Source of the DNA: Jejuia algarum
GTDB taxonomy: Bacteria; Bacteroidota; Bacteroidia; Flavobacteriales; Flavobacteriaceae
Assembly: GCA_947495775.1 (NCBI GenBank)
Contig: CANMAQ010000006.1
Span: 1-64,000, forward strand
Reading direction: 5' to 3'
DNA: 64,000 nucleotides
The position numbers and the translations under genes are program-made. Below are positions 8,158 to 16,746 of the stretch, piece by piece (the stretch's first letter is position 1; each line of letters begins with the position of its first letter). The notes under the pieces were generated by a model. The model was not told where the DNA came from. It searched no databases and worked only from the letters and a program-made list of their open reading frames with translations.

Positions 8158-8934
8158 CTACACTATGTCGTTCTGAATCAAAGTTGTAAGCGCTATAAAT
8201 TCGAGAACCGACAATTGTTCTGGACGCTTGCCAAAGATAAGATTTGCTTTTAAATTATCGGATAAATTGAATGTTTTTAAACTGTTACGAAGTGTCTTTC
8301 TACGTTGCTGAAATCCTGCTTTTACAACTTTAAAAAAAAGCGCTTCATCGCAAGGCAAACTGTAATTTTCTTTTCGTGTAAGGCGTAACACACCAGAGTC
8401 TACTTTTGGTGGCGGATTAAACACAGAAGGGGGCACTGTAAACAGGTATTCGGCATCGTAAAAGGCTTGGGTTAATACGGATAATATGCCATATACCTTA
8501 CTGCCCTCTTTAGAACAAATACGTTGAGCGACTTCTTTTTGAAACATTCCTGAAAATTCTGGGATTTGATCGCGCATGGCTAACGTTTTAAAAACGATTT
8601 GTGTCGAAATGTTATAAGGAAAGTTCCCTATTATGGCTAAAGGTTCTCCTTTAAACACTTCATTTAAATCGTATTTTAAAAAATCCTTTTCTATGATACG
8701 TGGGGCTAAATTAAGGTAGTTAGCCTGTAGGTATTCTACCGACTCGGTATCAATCTCGATCACATATGTTGTCGTGGCCTTTTTAAGCAAGTATTTGGTT
8801 AACACCCCCATACCTGGCCCAATCTCCAAGACATTCTTATAGCCGCTTAAAGACAAGCTGTCTGCTATTTGCTCTGCAATAGTCTCATCTTCTAAAAAAT
8901 GCTGTCCTAAATGTTTTTTTGCTTTTACTGACAC
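8158..8934 (-). CDS. rsmA: 16S rRNA adenine dimethyltransferase RsmA
   Basis: The 258-residue protein transfers two methyl groups from SAM to each of two adjacent adenines in helix 45 of 16S rRNA. It shows KKHLGQHFLED at the N-terminus, the SAM-binding VLEIGPGMGVLT (about 35-46), the acidic E in YVIEIDTES, and the catalytic IGNFPYNIS (an NLPY-type motif, about 103-111). The C-terminal part has the QRRKTLRNSL segment of the KsgA family. Length is as usual. It is the first gene of an rsmA-mgtE pair. Confidence 0.96.
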   Translation of the reverse strand: MSVKAKKHLGQHFLEDETIAEQIADSLSLSGYKNVLEIGPGMGVLTKYLLKKATTTYVIEIDTESVEYLQANYLNLAPRIIEKDFLKYDLNEVFKGEPLAIIGNFPYNISTQIVFKTLAMRDQIPEFSGMFQKEVAQRICSKEGSKVYGILSVLTQAFYDAEYLFTVPPSVFNPPPKVDSGVLRLTRKENYSLPCDEALFFKVVKAGFQQRRKTLRNSLKTFNLSDNLKANLIFGKRPEQLSVLEFIALTTLIQNDIV

Positions 8935-9302
8935 AGTGATGGGTTTTGTTTGTTAATACTTATGTATTTGTTAATTTGCTTGCTGGCGCATGAATGCCTT
9001 AAATCTCCCTTTTAAATAAAAATAGCTTTTCTATAATTGCCAAAATTTCTTTTAAACTGCATAGATTAGTCAATTGTTCTGCTTTTTCCATAAACGACAC
9101 AAAGCCTTACTTTACATCAGTTCAAATTATAAACAAGATCTTTTGTAGTTTATCATATTCGTTTTATCCTATTATAAAAACAAAAAACCTCCCAAAAGTG
9201 CACATCGTAGAGAGGTCAGGGAGGTATTGATGCTACAAATATAATTGTTTTATTCTTATTCTATATTTGTTTTACTTATTAAGCTTATTTGCGTAAGATC
9301 TC
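8935..9302. other. Intergenic region, contains only a terminator
   Basis: No gene is visible in these 368 bases. The only structured element is the minus-strand terminator at 9182-9225 for the leuS/DUF4286 transcript. Confidence 0.65.
9182..9225 (-). terminator. Intrinsic terminator after the leuS-DUF4286 unit
   Basis: On the minus strand ACCTCCC and GGGAGGT (9187-9193 and 9219-9225) pair, and six U residues follow. It lies about 80 bases after the DUF4286 stop codon. Confidence 0.75.
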
Positions 9303-9626
9303 TTAGGTAAAGGTAACCGAATACTCATCTACAATTTGCAATTCTGTTCTAAAAGACAGCATTTTATCTGCAAACTTTTTCAAGCCTTCTTGTCGCAACG
9401 TATCGGCATCTTCGCGGTAATAGGCATCTAAAGCTTCTCGTGAATAGGTTCTGTATTGTATGGAGTAGGTTTCCCCTCCCATCTCTTCTTCTACCAACAC
9501 CTTTGTTAGGGTGGCTTTTTCAAACTTTCCTGTGGCGAGCACTTTTGGAATATGGGTTTTTATCCATAACAACCATTCGTCATGCACTGAGTTTTCTATA
9601 TTTACGGTGACGTTATAAATGTACAT
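9303..9626 (-). CDS. DUF4286 family protein
   Basis: This 107-residue cytosolic protein starts MYIYNVTVNIE and matches the conserved Bacteroidota family DUF4286, which has a dimeric ferredoxin-like appearance. It carries the family features HDEWLLWIKTHIPKVL and the TYSIQYRTYSREALDAY stretch. No catalytic residues can be assigned. Its start codon overlaps the stop of leuS by one base, so the two are cotranscribed and probably translationally coupled. Function unknown; the coupling to leucyl-tRNA synthetase is seen in the sequence, but any functional link is inference. Confidence 0.85.
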   Translation of the reverse strand: MYIYNVTVNIENSVHDEWLLWIKTHIPKVLATGKFEKATLTKVLVEEEMGGETYSIQYRTYSREALDAYYREDADTLRQEGLKKFADKMLSFRTELQIVDEYSVTFT

Positions 9627-12508
9627 TAGCCTACTATATTTACAATTCTACCTGGTACTACAATCACATTCTTAGGTGTTCTGCCTCCTAATTGTTCTTG
9701 TGTTTTTTCGTGTGCTAACACTGCTTTTTCAATCTCGTCTTTACTCAAATCTAAACCTAATTCCATGGTAAAACGCATTTTACCGTTAAAGGAAATGGGG
9801 TAATTTTTAGAGCTTTCTACCAGGTGACTTTCATCAAATTCTGGAAATGCGACTGTAGAAATTGACCCCCTATGCCCTAATTGACCCCATAACTCTTCTG
9901 CAATATGAGGCGCATAAGGCGAAATGAGTATTAACAAAGGCTCTAGAACCGCTTTCGAGCTACACTTTTGCTGCGTGAGTTCGTTTACTGCAATCATAAA
10001 TGTAGATACCGAAGTGTTGAACGAGAAATTCTCAATATCTGCCTGTACCTTCTTTATCGTTTTGTGTAGCGTTTTTAAATGGTCTTTGGTTGGTGCTGTC
10101 GCATCTACCTTTAAACCCGTATCACCCACATAAAGTTTCCATAGTTTTTTCAAGAAGTTATGCACGCCTGTAATTCCTGCAGTATTCCACGGTTTGTATT
10201 GCTCTAATGGGCCTAAAAACATTTCATAGAGACGTAAACTGTCTGCACCATAATCGGCCACGATATCATCTGGGTTTACCACATTAAACCAACGTTTAGA
10301 CATTTTTTCAACTTCACGTCCTACGATATACTTTCCGTCTTCCAAGATAAATTCTGCATCGCTATACTGAGGTTGCCACGCTTTTAACTTGTCGACATCA
10401 ATTTCATTAGAAGCATTTACCATGCTTACGTCTACGCGAATTTCTTCAACGTTATGCGCATCTTTCAATCCTAATGACACGTAGGTATTTGTACCTGAAA
10501 CCCTATAGATAATAGCACTCGTCCCCAAAATCATACCTTGGTTGATGAGCTTTTTAGCATACTCATCGGTAGGCACAACACCTTTATCGAATAAGAATTT
10601 TTGCCAAAAACGCGAATACAATAAGTGCCCTGTAGCGTGTTCGCTTCCGCCAATATATAAATCGACATCTTGCCAATAGTCTAAGGCTTCCTTACTTGCA
10701 AATGCCTCTGTATTGGTAGGATCCATGTAGCGATTAAAATACCAAGAACTTCCCGCCCAACCTGGCATGGTATTTAATTCTAAAGGAAATACGGTCTCAT
10801 TATCAATCAATGTGTTTGCTACAACGGTATTGGTCTTGGTATCCCAAGCCCAAGTTGTTGCATTTCCTAGTGGAGGTTCACCTGTTTCGGTGGGTAAATA
10901 TTTCTCTACTTCTGGTAGTGTAATTGGCAAATGTTCGGTTGCGATCATTTGTGGCATCCCATTTACATAATACACTGGAAAAGGCTCTCCCCAATAGCGC
11001 TGACGGCTAAACACGGCGTCTCTTAAACGGTAATTGGTTTTACCTTCACCTTGTCCTAGTTTTTCCAATTCATAAATAGCACGTTTGGTCGCTTTCTTAT
11101 AGTTTAAACCATTTAAAAAATCACTGTTCGCTATTACGGTATTGGATTTGTCTGAAAACGCAGTTTCTGAGATATCAACGCCTTCAAAAATATTAGGAAT
11201 AGGAATATTAAAATGCTTCGCAAAGGCATAATCACGCTCATCACCACATGGTACAGACATTACTGCCCCTGTACCATAGCCCGCTAAAACATAATCCCCA
11301 ATCCAAATAGGAATTGGCGCTTTTGTAAACGGGTGTTCGGCGTAAGCTCCTGTAAAAACGCCTGAAATGGTTTTTACATCAGCCATTCTATCGCGCTCAC
11401 TGCGCTTTGCCGTTGCTAACACATAAGCTTCTACGGCTTCTTTTTGTGCTTCGGTTGTAATTTGAGACACCAATTCGTGCTCTGGTGCTAACGTCATGAA
11501 AGACACTCCAAAAATGGTGTCGGGGCGTGTTGTGAACACGGAGATCCCCCTAGCCCCCGAATTATTTCCCCCAGTCATATATCCCGCTCGAGTAGATGCG
11601 TCTGCTTTCGCTTCCCCTTTGGGGAAGGATAGGATGGGGAAAAACACCTCTGCCCCCACAGATTTCCCAATCCAGTTACGCTGACTTTCTTTAAGTGCGT
11701 CTGTCCAATCTATTTTTTCTAAGCCTTGAAGTAAACGTTCTGCATAAGCAGATATGCGCATACTCCACTGCGTCATTTTTTTACGAATTACGGGGTGGCC
11801 ACCTCGTTCGGATACGCCATTTACAATTTCATCGTTTGCCAAAACAGTGCCTAACGCAGGACACCAGTTAACCTCGGTCTCTGCCAAGTAAGTTAGTCTG
11901 TATTGCAACAAAATACGTTGTTGCGCTTCCGTCGTAAACCCTTGCCATTCATCTGCTGAAAACGCATCTATTGCAGCGTCGCAAACCGCATGCACACTTG
12001 TATTGCCTTCTGCTTCAAAAATTTTGATTAATTCTGAAATGGCTTCAGCTTTATCGGTATTTTTATTATACCATGAGTTGAACAACTGAATAAAAATCCA
12101 CTGTGTCCATTTGTAATAACTTGAATCGGAAGTGCGTACTTCTCGAGACCAATCGAATGAAAATCCTATTTGATCTAACTGCCTACGGTAGGTTGCTATA
12201 TTTGTCTTTGTTGTTACCGCAGGGTGTTGCCCTGTTTGTATGGCATATTGTTCTGCTGGCAAACCAAAACTATCATACCCTTGTGGGTGTAATACGTTAA
12301 AGCCTTGGTGGCGTTTGTAACGTGCATAAATATCTGAAGCAATATAGCCTAAAGGATGTCCCACATGTAAGCCCGCACCACTAGGGTAAGGAAACATATC
12401 TAAAACATAATATTTAGGTTTATCGCTTGTGTTTTCGGCTTTAAACGTTTGGTTTTCTGCCCAGTATTTTTGCCATTTGGCTTCGATGGCGTTGAAATTA
12501 TATGTCAT
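9626..12508 (-). CDS. leuS: Leucyl-tRNA synthetase with an in-frame low-complexity insertion
   Basis: The 960-residue enzyme charges tRNA-Leu. It shows the class I HIGH-type motif in PYPSGAGLHVGHPLGY (about 41-56), the editing-domain motif TTRPDTIFG (about 326-334), the GSEHATGHLLYSRFW segment, and a KMSK motif read as KMSKR rather than KMSKS. Residues about 290-321 (DNA about 11545-11640) form a Gly/Ala/Pro-rich insert between GAEVFFP and ISVFTTRPD. I do not expect this insert in relatives. Its DNA contains CTTCCCC/GGGGAAG as a perfect inverted repeat (11611-11627) and G-run blocks, unlike the surrounding coding sequence. The insert keeps the frame and sits at the entry to the editing domain. 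Everything else looks intact. Function is secure; the origin of the insert from a palindromic repeat is inference. Confidence 0.96.
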   Translation of the reverse strand: MTYNFNAIEAKWQKYWAENQTFKAENTSDKPKYYVLDMFPYPSGAGLHVGHPLGYIASDIYARYKRHQGFNVLHPQGYDSFGLPAEQYAIQTGQHPAVTTKTNIATYRRQLDQIGFSFDWSREVRTSDSSYYKWTQWIFIQLFNSWYNKNTDKAEAISELIKIFEAEGNTSVHAVCDAAIDAFSADEWQGFTTEAQQRILLQYRLTYLAETEVNWCPALGTVLANDEIVNGVSERGGHPVIRKKMTQWSMRISAYAERLLQGLEKIDWTDALKESQRNWIGKSVGAEVFFPILSFPKGEAKADASTRAGYMTGGNNSGARGISVFTTRPDTIFGVSFMTLAPEHELVSQITTEAQKEAVEAYVLATAKRSERDRMADVKTISGVFTGAYAEHPFTKAPIPIWIGDYVLAGYGTGAVMSVPCGDERDYAFAKHFNIPIPNIFEGVDISETAFSDKSNTVIANSDFLNGLNYKKATKRAIYELEKLGQGEGKTNYRLRDAVFSRQRYWGEPFPVYYVNGMPQMIATEHLPITLPEVEKYLPTETGEPPLGNATTWAWDTKTNTVVANTLIDNETVFPLELNTMPGWAGSSWYFNRYMDPTNTEAFASKEALDYWQDVDLYIGGSEHATGHLLYSRFWQKFLFDKGVVPTDEYAKKLINQGMILGTSAIIYRVSGTNTYVSLGLKDAHNVEEIRVDVSMVNASNEIDVDKLKAWQPQYSDAEFILEDGKYIVGREVEKMSKRWFNVVNPDDIVADYGADSLRLYEMFLGPLEQYKPWNTAGITGVHNFLKKLWKLYVGDTGLKVDATAPTKDHLKTLHKTIKKVQADIENFSFNTSVSTFMIAVNELTQQKCSSKAVLEPLLILISPYAPHIAEELWGQLGHRGSISTVAFPEFDESHLVESSKNYPISFNGKMRFTMELGLDLSKDEIEKAVLAHEKTQEQLGGRTPKNVIVVPGRIVNIVG
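11545..11640 (-). repeat. Palindromic element-like insert inside leuS
   Basis: The block encodes about 32 residues in frame. It contains the inverted repeat CTTCCCC-TTT-GGGGAAG (11611-11627) and the C-run pair CCCCC-TAG-CCCCC (11546-11558). Its GC content is clearly higher than the leuS flanks. Its look recalls short palindromic repeats found between genes of Flavobacteriaceae and the protein-inserted palindromic elements of Rickettsia. Identity as a mobile repeat is inferred. Confidence 0.6.
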
Positions 12509-12640
12509 TCTATTCTAATCTCTTCCGATTATTAAAGCCGCAAATTTAAACTTAATATAAGACTATTGAAAGTTTAAACGTTGTAAAGGCTAACGATAAT
12601 AAATTTCTTTGTTACTTTTACAGGGTTAATCCACTATTTT

Positions 12641-13519
12641 ATGAGTTCATCTTTCGAAAATCATCAAAAACGCCGTTTGGTATCGTCTTATATTTCGGTT
12701 GTTATTAGTATTGCTTTGGTTTTATTCTTACTGGGTTTACTTGGCATGTTGGTTTTAAATGCTAAAAAGGTTTCCGATCATTTTAAGGAGCAGGTTGTGG
12801 TTACGATTTATTTAAAAGATACTGCTAAAAAGGTGGAACGCAAACAGCTTGAAAAGAGTTTAGCTTTGGCCGATTATGTAAAATCTACGACCTATGTTTC
12901 TAAAGAGTCTGCGGCGGCATTTATGAAAACCGAAAATGGCGAAGATTTCATGGATTTTGTAGGCTATAACCCTTTACAAAACTCTATCGATGTGCATTTA
13001 AAGGCAGACTTTGTGACGTCTGAACACTTAGAGAAAATCTCTATAGAGGCTTTAAATAAAAAGTTTGTGGATGAAGTGACCTACGATAACGATTTGGTCA
13101 ACCTGATGAATGATAATGTTAAAAAAATTAGCTTTTGGGTATTAGTTATCAGTGGATTATTCACCTTAATTGCTGTTTTGTTAATCAATAGCTCATTAAG
13201 GCTTGCAGTATACTCTAAACGCTTTACCATAAAAACCATGCAAATGGTTGGGGCTACCAAGCGCTTTATTAGACGCCCTTTCGTGTGGAAAAGTGTACGC
13301 CTTGGTGTTATTGGAGCTGCCATGGCACTTATTGGAATGGCTATTGTCTTATACTACATCAATAAAACGTTTCCTGAGCTAGAGTTATTAACAAACCCTA
13401 TTCTTATGGTGTTTTTGTTTCTTCTTATTTTTATTTTAGGCATTGTTATTACTTGGATTAGCACACATTTTGCAACGCAACGGTTCTTGAATTTAAGGAC
13501 GGATGAATTGTATTACTAG
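12641..13519 (+). CDS. ftsX: Cell division protein FtsX
   Basis: The 292-residue membrane protein has a first helix at about 15-41, an extracytoplasmic loop (about 42-165), and three further helices after it, which is the FtsX/MacB-like permease topology. The segment LRLAVYSKRFTIKTMQMVGATKRFIRRPF is typical of FtsX near helix 2. Known: FtsX pairs with the ATPase FtsE to control septal peptidoglycan hydrolases during division. ftsE is not in the window. The gene is divergent from leuS and begins the ftsX - DUF3098 - uppP - truB order common in Flavobacteriia. Confidence 0.93.
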   Translation: MSSSFENHQKRRLVSSYISVVISIALVLFLLGLLGMLVLNAKKVSDHFKEQVVVTIYLKDTAKKVERKQLEKSLALADYVKSTTYVSKESAAAFMKTENGEDFMDFVGYNPLQNSIDVHLKADFVTSEHLEKISIEALNKKFVDEVTYDNDLVNLMNDNVKKISFWVLVISGLFTLIAVLLINSSLRLAVYSKRFTIKTMQMVGATKRFIRRPFVWKSVRLGVIGAAMALIGMAIVLYYINKTFPELELLTNPILMVFLFLLIFILGIVITWISTHFATQRFLNLRTDELYY

Positions 13520-13544
13520 TTGTTGGTAAACTAAAAATAAAATC

Positions 13545-14126
13545 ATGAGGTACATCGGGGTATTTTTCTTTTTTTTCATGTGTGGTGTTTTGTCTGCACA
13601 GGATACTGCATTTAGCATAGAAGCCAATTACCCGACACCTATTGATTCTAATTTTTTTGGCGAAAATTTTAATGGCGTTGCAGATCTTGGCGTCAAATAC
13701 AGGGTAGTCCACTACCCCTTGGTTAATCTCGGGCTTTCATTAAATGGGGGCCTATACAGAAACCCTAAAGAGGAACGCATGTCTGCTTTTGATATCACTA
13801 TTCTTTTTATACAGCCTAGTATTTTTAGTGAATTTAATATAGAATCGGCTCCAAAGTTCCATCCCTCTTTAGGTATTGGCTATTCTATTTTAAGTATTGA
13901 GGCTACCAATATTAATCCTTTTGTTGTTGGAAACACAGGAAGTAATTTGAGTGAAAATCAAAATGGATTTCACTTTAATCTTGGTGTAGCGTATAACATT
14001 AGCGAGAAATTATTCGCTCAACTACAGTACCAGTTCACCAAGCTAAGACGTGATGCTTCTGCTCCAGACATTGCATTTAACACCACTATTAATATTTTAA
14101 AATTAGGCCTTGGGTATCGTTTTTAG
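13545..14126 (+). CDS. Outer membrane beta-barrel protein
   Basis: The 193-residue protein has a signal peptide (about 1-19, ending VLSAQD) and then alternating hydrophobic/aromatic strands. Examples are GVKYRVVHYPLVNLGLSLNGG, GFHFNLGVAYNISEKLFAQL and the terminal ILKLGLGYRF with a C-terminal Phe. This is the look of an eight-stranded outer-membrane barrel of the OmpW/OmpX-like type. It starts 25 bases after ftsX, so it may be read through from it. It sits between ftsX and DUF3098, where relatives often have no gene. Ligand and role are unknown. Confidence 0.75.
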   Translation: MRYIGVFFFFFMCGVLSAQDTAFSIEANYPTPIDSNFFGENFNGVADLGVKYRVVHYPLVNLGLSLNGGLYRNPKEERMSAFDITILFIQPSIFSEFNIESAPKFHPSLGIGYSILSIEATNINPFVVGNTGSNLSENQNGFHFNLGVAYNISEKLFAQLQYQFTKLRRDASAPDIAFNTTINILKLGLGYRF

Positions 14127-14227
14127 CGTATGACTTCATGGACTTATAAAAATTAAAAAAGCTTTAACATGCTCATATAAAATAAAACCTTTATTTTGCA
14201 AACATTCAAGTCTAACAGCAGATTGTC

Positions 14228-14482
14228 ATGGGAGAACAAAAACAAAAGAACACAGCAAAACCAACATTTGTATTTGGCAAAAAGAACTATAAATTCATGT
14301 TTATAGGTTTGGGCTGTATTGCTCTTGGATTTATGCTTATGGCTGGTGGCGGTAGTGACGACCCTAATGTGTTTAACCCAGAAATCTTTAGTTGGAGACG
14401 CATACGCTTGGCGCCTACTTTAGTTTTAATTGGCTTTGGCATTCAGATTTATGCCATCTTATTAAATCCTGATAAGAAGTAA
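14228..14482 (+). CDS. DUF3098 membrane protein
   Basis: This 84-residue protein matches the small Bacteroidota family DUF3098. It has two membrane helices (about 25-41 and 60-79) joined by a GGGSDDPNVFNPEIFSWRR loop with a conserved PxxFSxRR-like pattern. The family is usually encoded between ftsX and uppP, as here, apart from the two genes on the minus strand that follow. A role in envelope biogenesis or division is inferred from that synteny only. Confidence 0.88.
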   Translation: MGEQKQKNTAKPTFVFGKKNYKFMFIGLGCIALGFMLMAGGGSDDPNVFNPEIFSWRRIRLAPTLVLIGFGIQIYAILLNPDKK

Positions 14483-14667
14483 TCTCTCCTATTCCGTATA
14501 TTTTAGCACACTTCCATCTGGTATTTTGTAGGTGACATCTCTTGTCCTACCATAACATTTTATAGTTTAGAGCAACACACTCCATAACAACAGAAAACGT
14601 TTTATTTTTCTCGAGCAGTTACAGCATTAGAACCTAAAAAAACAGCTACTTAATATTACAAACACGT

Positions 14668-15462
14668 TTAGTTAATGTATTTACAATTCGTGCCTTCGTC
14701 ATATGTTCCATCTGTATCACAAGTTTTAACCCATTTTCCTTTATTATAAAATTTTCTAATCGTATATTTTTTATTTAACATAAATGTTTCAACTTTCCCA
14801 TACCCATTGAAATTATAGTTCACATTATCAAGTCCACTTATTTTTTCATCATTTAAATAGTTCATTTTAGAACGCAATCTTCCATCATTTAAATAGGACA
14901 CATGCACCCCTTGCTTTAAGCCACAGATATCAATGTAATTAATGGTATCATTACCAACGACATCAAAAGCAGGCAGAGTTCGTCGTAGCTTAAATTTATG
15001 CTTGCTTTTTCTTATTCTTTTTCCATTTGCCTTTACAACATAACTTTTAATAGGCAATCCTTTTATTTTAAATAAGAGATTATACATGCATTTACATTCT
15101 GACATAGGTTCGACCCATTCTTCAAAAATCTCATCTATAGAATCATTTACTTTTTTAGTATGTACTCTATAATATCTTGATCCATGAAACATTAAATTAA
15201 GCGTATCCCCCTTTAATTCAACACTCCCTCCTTCTGCTCCGTCACAACTTGTTACAACACAAATTTTATAATTAAGAGAGTATTCATTCTTATTAACTTC
15301 CAGAATTCGGTTTTGTATTTTATGCCAATTTTTAAAAAAAACATCTTTACATTCACTTGGTTCATAAGACAATAGTTCTATGTTTGTCTGTGACACCAAA
15401 TTTAAACCCATAAATAGCACACCAATAAAAATTAAATAATATTTCATTTCATACAAATTCAT
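14668..15462 (-). CDS. Secreted protein with MORN/YwqK-like repeats
   Basis: The 264-residue product has a signal peptide (start MNLYEMKYYLIF or, from the second Met, MKYYLIFIGVLFMGLNLVSQ). The N-terminal part resembles no family I know and has Cys pairs (VVTSCDG, SECKCMY). The C-terminal third has repeats of the form GVHVSYLNDGRLRSKMNYLNDEKI and VETFMLNKKYTIRKFYNKGKW. Such toxin-antitoxin YwqK-type or MORN-like beta-hairpins are common in secreted Bacteroidota proteins. Its start overlaps the stop of the glycerate kinase by four bases. Function unknown. Confidence 0.7.
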   Translation of the reverse strand: MNLYEMKYYLIFIGVLFMGLNLVSQTNIELLSYEPSECKDVFFKNWHKIQNRILEVNKNEYSLNYKICVVTSCDGAEGGSVELKGDTLNLMFHGSRYYRVHTKKVNDSIDEIFEEWVEPMSECKCMYNLLFKIKGLPIKSYVVKANGKRIRKSKHKFKLRRTLPAFDVVGNDTINYIDICGLKQGVHVSYLNDGRLRSKMNYLNDEKISGLDNVNYNFNGYGKVETFMLNKKYTIRKFYNKGKWVKTCDTDGTYDEGTNCKYIN

Positions 15463-16589
15463 TGTCCTACTACCTTTCCAACAAAAACTTCTGTCATCTG
15501 CTCTAAATAACGCTCACTATACCTCATGGCATCGGCTGTAGATGTTGCATAGTGTAGCATTTGATCGGTATAACTTAAACCCAATGCATTAATCGCATTG
15601 GCCTCTAAAGTAATACGTCCACAAAATGCGGCGACTTTAATGCCTTGTGCTTTGGCCGATGCCAAAACTCCATGAATGGTTTTCCCTGAAGTGGTTTGCG
15701 CATCTAACCCCCCTTCACCCGTAATAATCCAATCTGCAGCCTTAATCTTGGCATCAAACTGCGCTAAGTCTTTTACAAGCGTTATTCCCGAAACCAAAGT
15801 CCCTCCTAAAAACACTCTTGCAGCAATACCTAAACCGCCTGCAGCTCCTGCACCGCTAACACGTTGCGCATCTATATGAAATGTTTGCCTAATAACTTTC
15901 GAAAATACTTTAAGACCTTCATCCAACAGCTGCACCTCTTTAGCTGTAGCTCCTTTTTGAGCAGCATAGACATAGGCAGCGCCATCTGGGCCATACAGAG
16001 GATTAGACACATCGCAGGCCACCTGAAAATCTATGGCTTGTACTGCCTCATGAACTTTAGACGTATCAATACGTTTTATTCTAGAAAGGTTTGCGCCTAT
16101 AGGGCGTACAGCTGTTCCTGCCGCATCTAAAAATTGATAGCCCAAAGCACTAGCCATACCTATACCACAATCGTTTGTTGCACTACCGCCTATCCCTAAA
16201 ATTATGCGTTTCGCGCCTTTTGTTATGGCATCTAAAATAAGCTGCCCTGTTCCAAAAGTGGTGGCTTCTTTACAATTTAAGGCGCCTGGCTGCACGACTT
16301 TTACCCCAGAAGCTTCTGCCATTTCAATATATGCTGTCGCTGTAGAAGCCGCATACAGATACGCTGCTTCAATAGGCTTAAAAAAAGGATCGCTAACACG
16401 AACTGTACTAAACACTCCCTTTACATAATGATTAACACTAGAAATTGTACCATCGCCGCCATCTGCCAAGGGCAACTTTAAAATCTGTGCATGCGGTAGT
16501 AACTGTAGCAGTTTTGCTGCAACAGTTTCGCAAAATGCCAATCCCGTTAAGGCATTTTTAAATTTATCTGGAGCGACTACAATTTTCAT
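15459..16589 (-). CDS. Glycerate kinase, GlxK/GarK family
   Basis: The enzyme phosphorylates D-glycerate to 2-phosphoglycerate with ATP. MKIVVAPDKFKNALTG at 16589 is the family N-terminus. An upstream in-frame ATG at 16637 adds a non-conserved leader and is rejected. Other family features are LADGGDGTISS (about 45-55), GIGGSATNDCGIGMASALG (about 132-150), a GAGAAGGLG stretch and WIITGEGGLDAQTTSGKT near residue 280. Length (about 376) is normal. The gene, with the overlapping MORN-like gene, splits the ftsX-DUF3098 and uppP-truB blocks, which are normally contiguous, so it was probably inserted there in this lineage. Confidence 0.92.
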   Translation of the reverse strand: MKIVVAPDKFKNALTGLAFCETVAAKLLQLLPHAQILKLPLADGGDGTISSVNHYVKGVFSTVRVSDPFFKPIEAAYLYAASTATAYIEMAEASGVKVVQPGALNCKEATTFGTGQLILDAITKGAKRIILGIGGSATNDCGIGMASALGYQFLDAAGTAVRPIGANLSRIKRIDTSKVHEAVQAIDFQVACDVSNPLYGPDGAAYVYAAQKGATAKEVQLLDEGLKVFSKVIRQTFHIDAQRVSGAGAAGGLGIAARVFLGGTLVSGITLVKDLAQFDAKIKAADWIITGEGGLDAQTTSGKTIHGVLASAKAQGIKVAAFCGRITLEANAINALGLSYTDQMLHYATSTADAMRYSERYLEQMTEVFVGKVVGQ

Positions 16590-16734
16590 AAGTCTAAAAT
16601 ACAATTCATTTAGACACACAGTATAGTGCAAGAGCATTTTTATAGTTTAAAAACTCCAATCATCTCACACGAAAACTTTACGCAAATTCCCTTAAAGTTT
16701 AATTCGGAAAAAGGTATTTGTAGGAGTATTTTAA

Positions 16735-16742
16735 TACTTTTG
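16735..16742 (+). promoter_or_regulatory. -7 promoter element just before uppP
   Basis: TACTTTTG matches the Bacteroidota TAnnTTTG element. It ends only four bases before the uppP ATG, so transcription from it would give a leaderless or nearly leaderless mRNA. A -33 TTTG occurs at 16717-16720, at a shorter than usual distance. Confidence 0.4.
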
Positions 16743-16746
16743 CAAG

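Noticed and set aside
8935..9302. Possible gene between rsmA and DUF4286
   Set aside because: Stops in all frames and no conserved pattern; only a terminator is visible.
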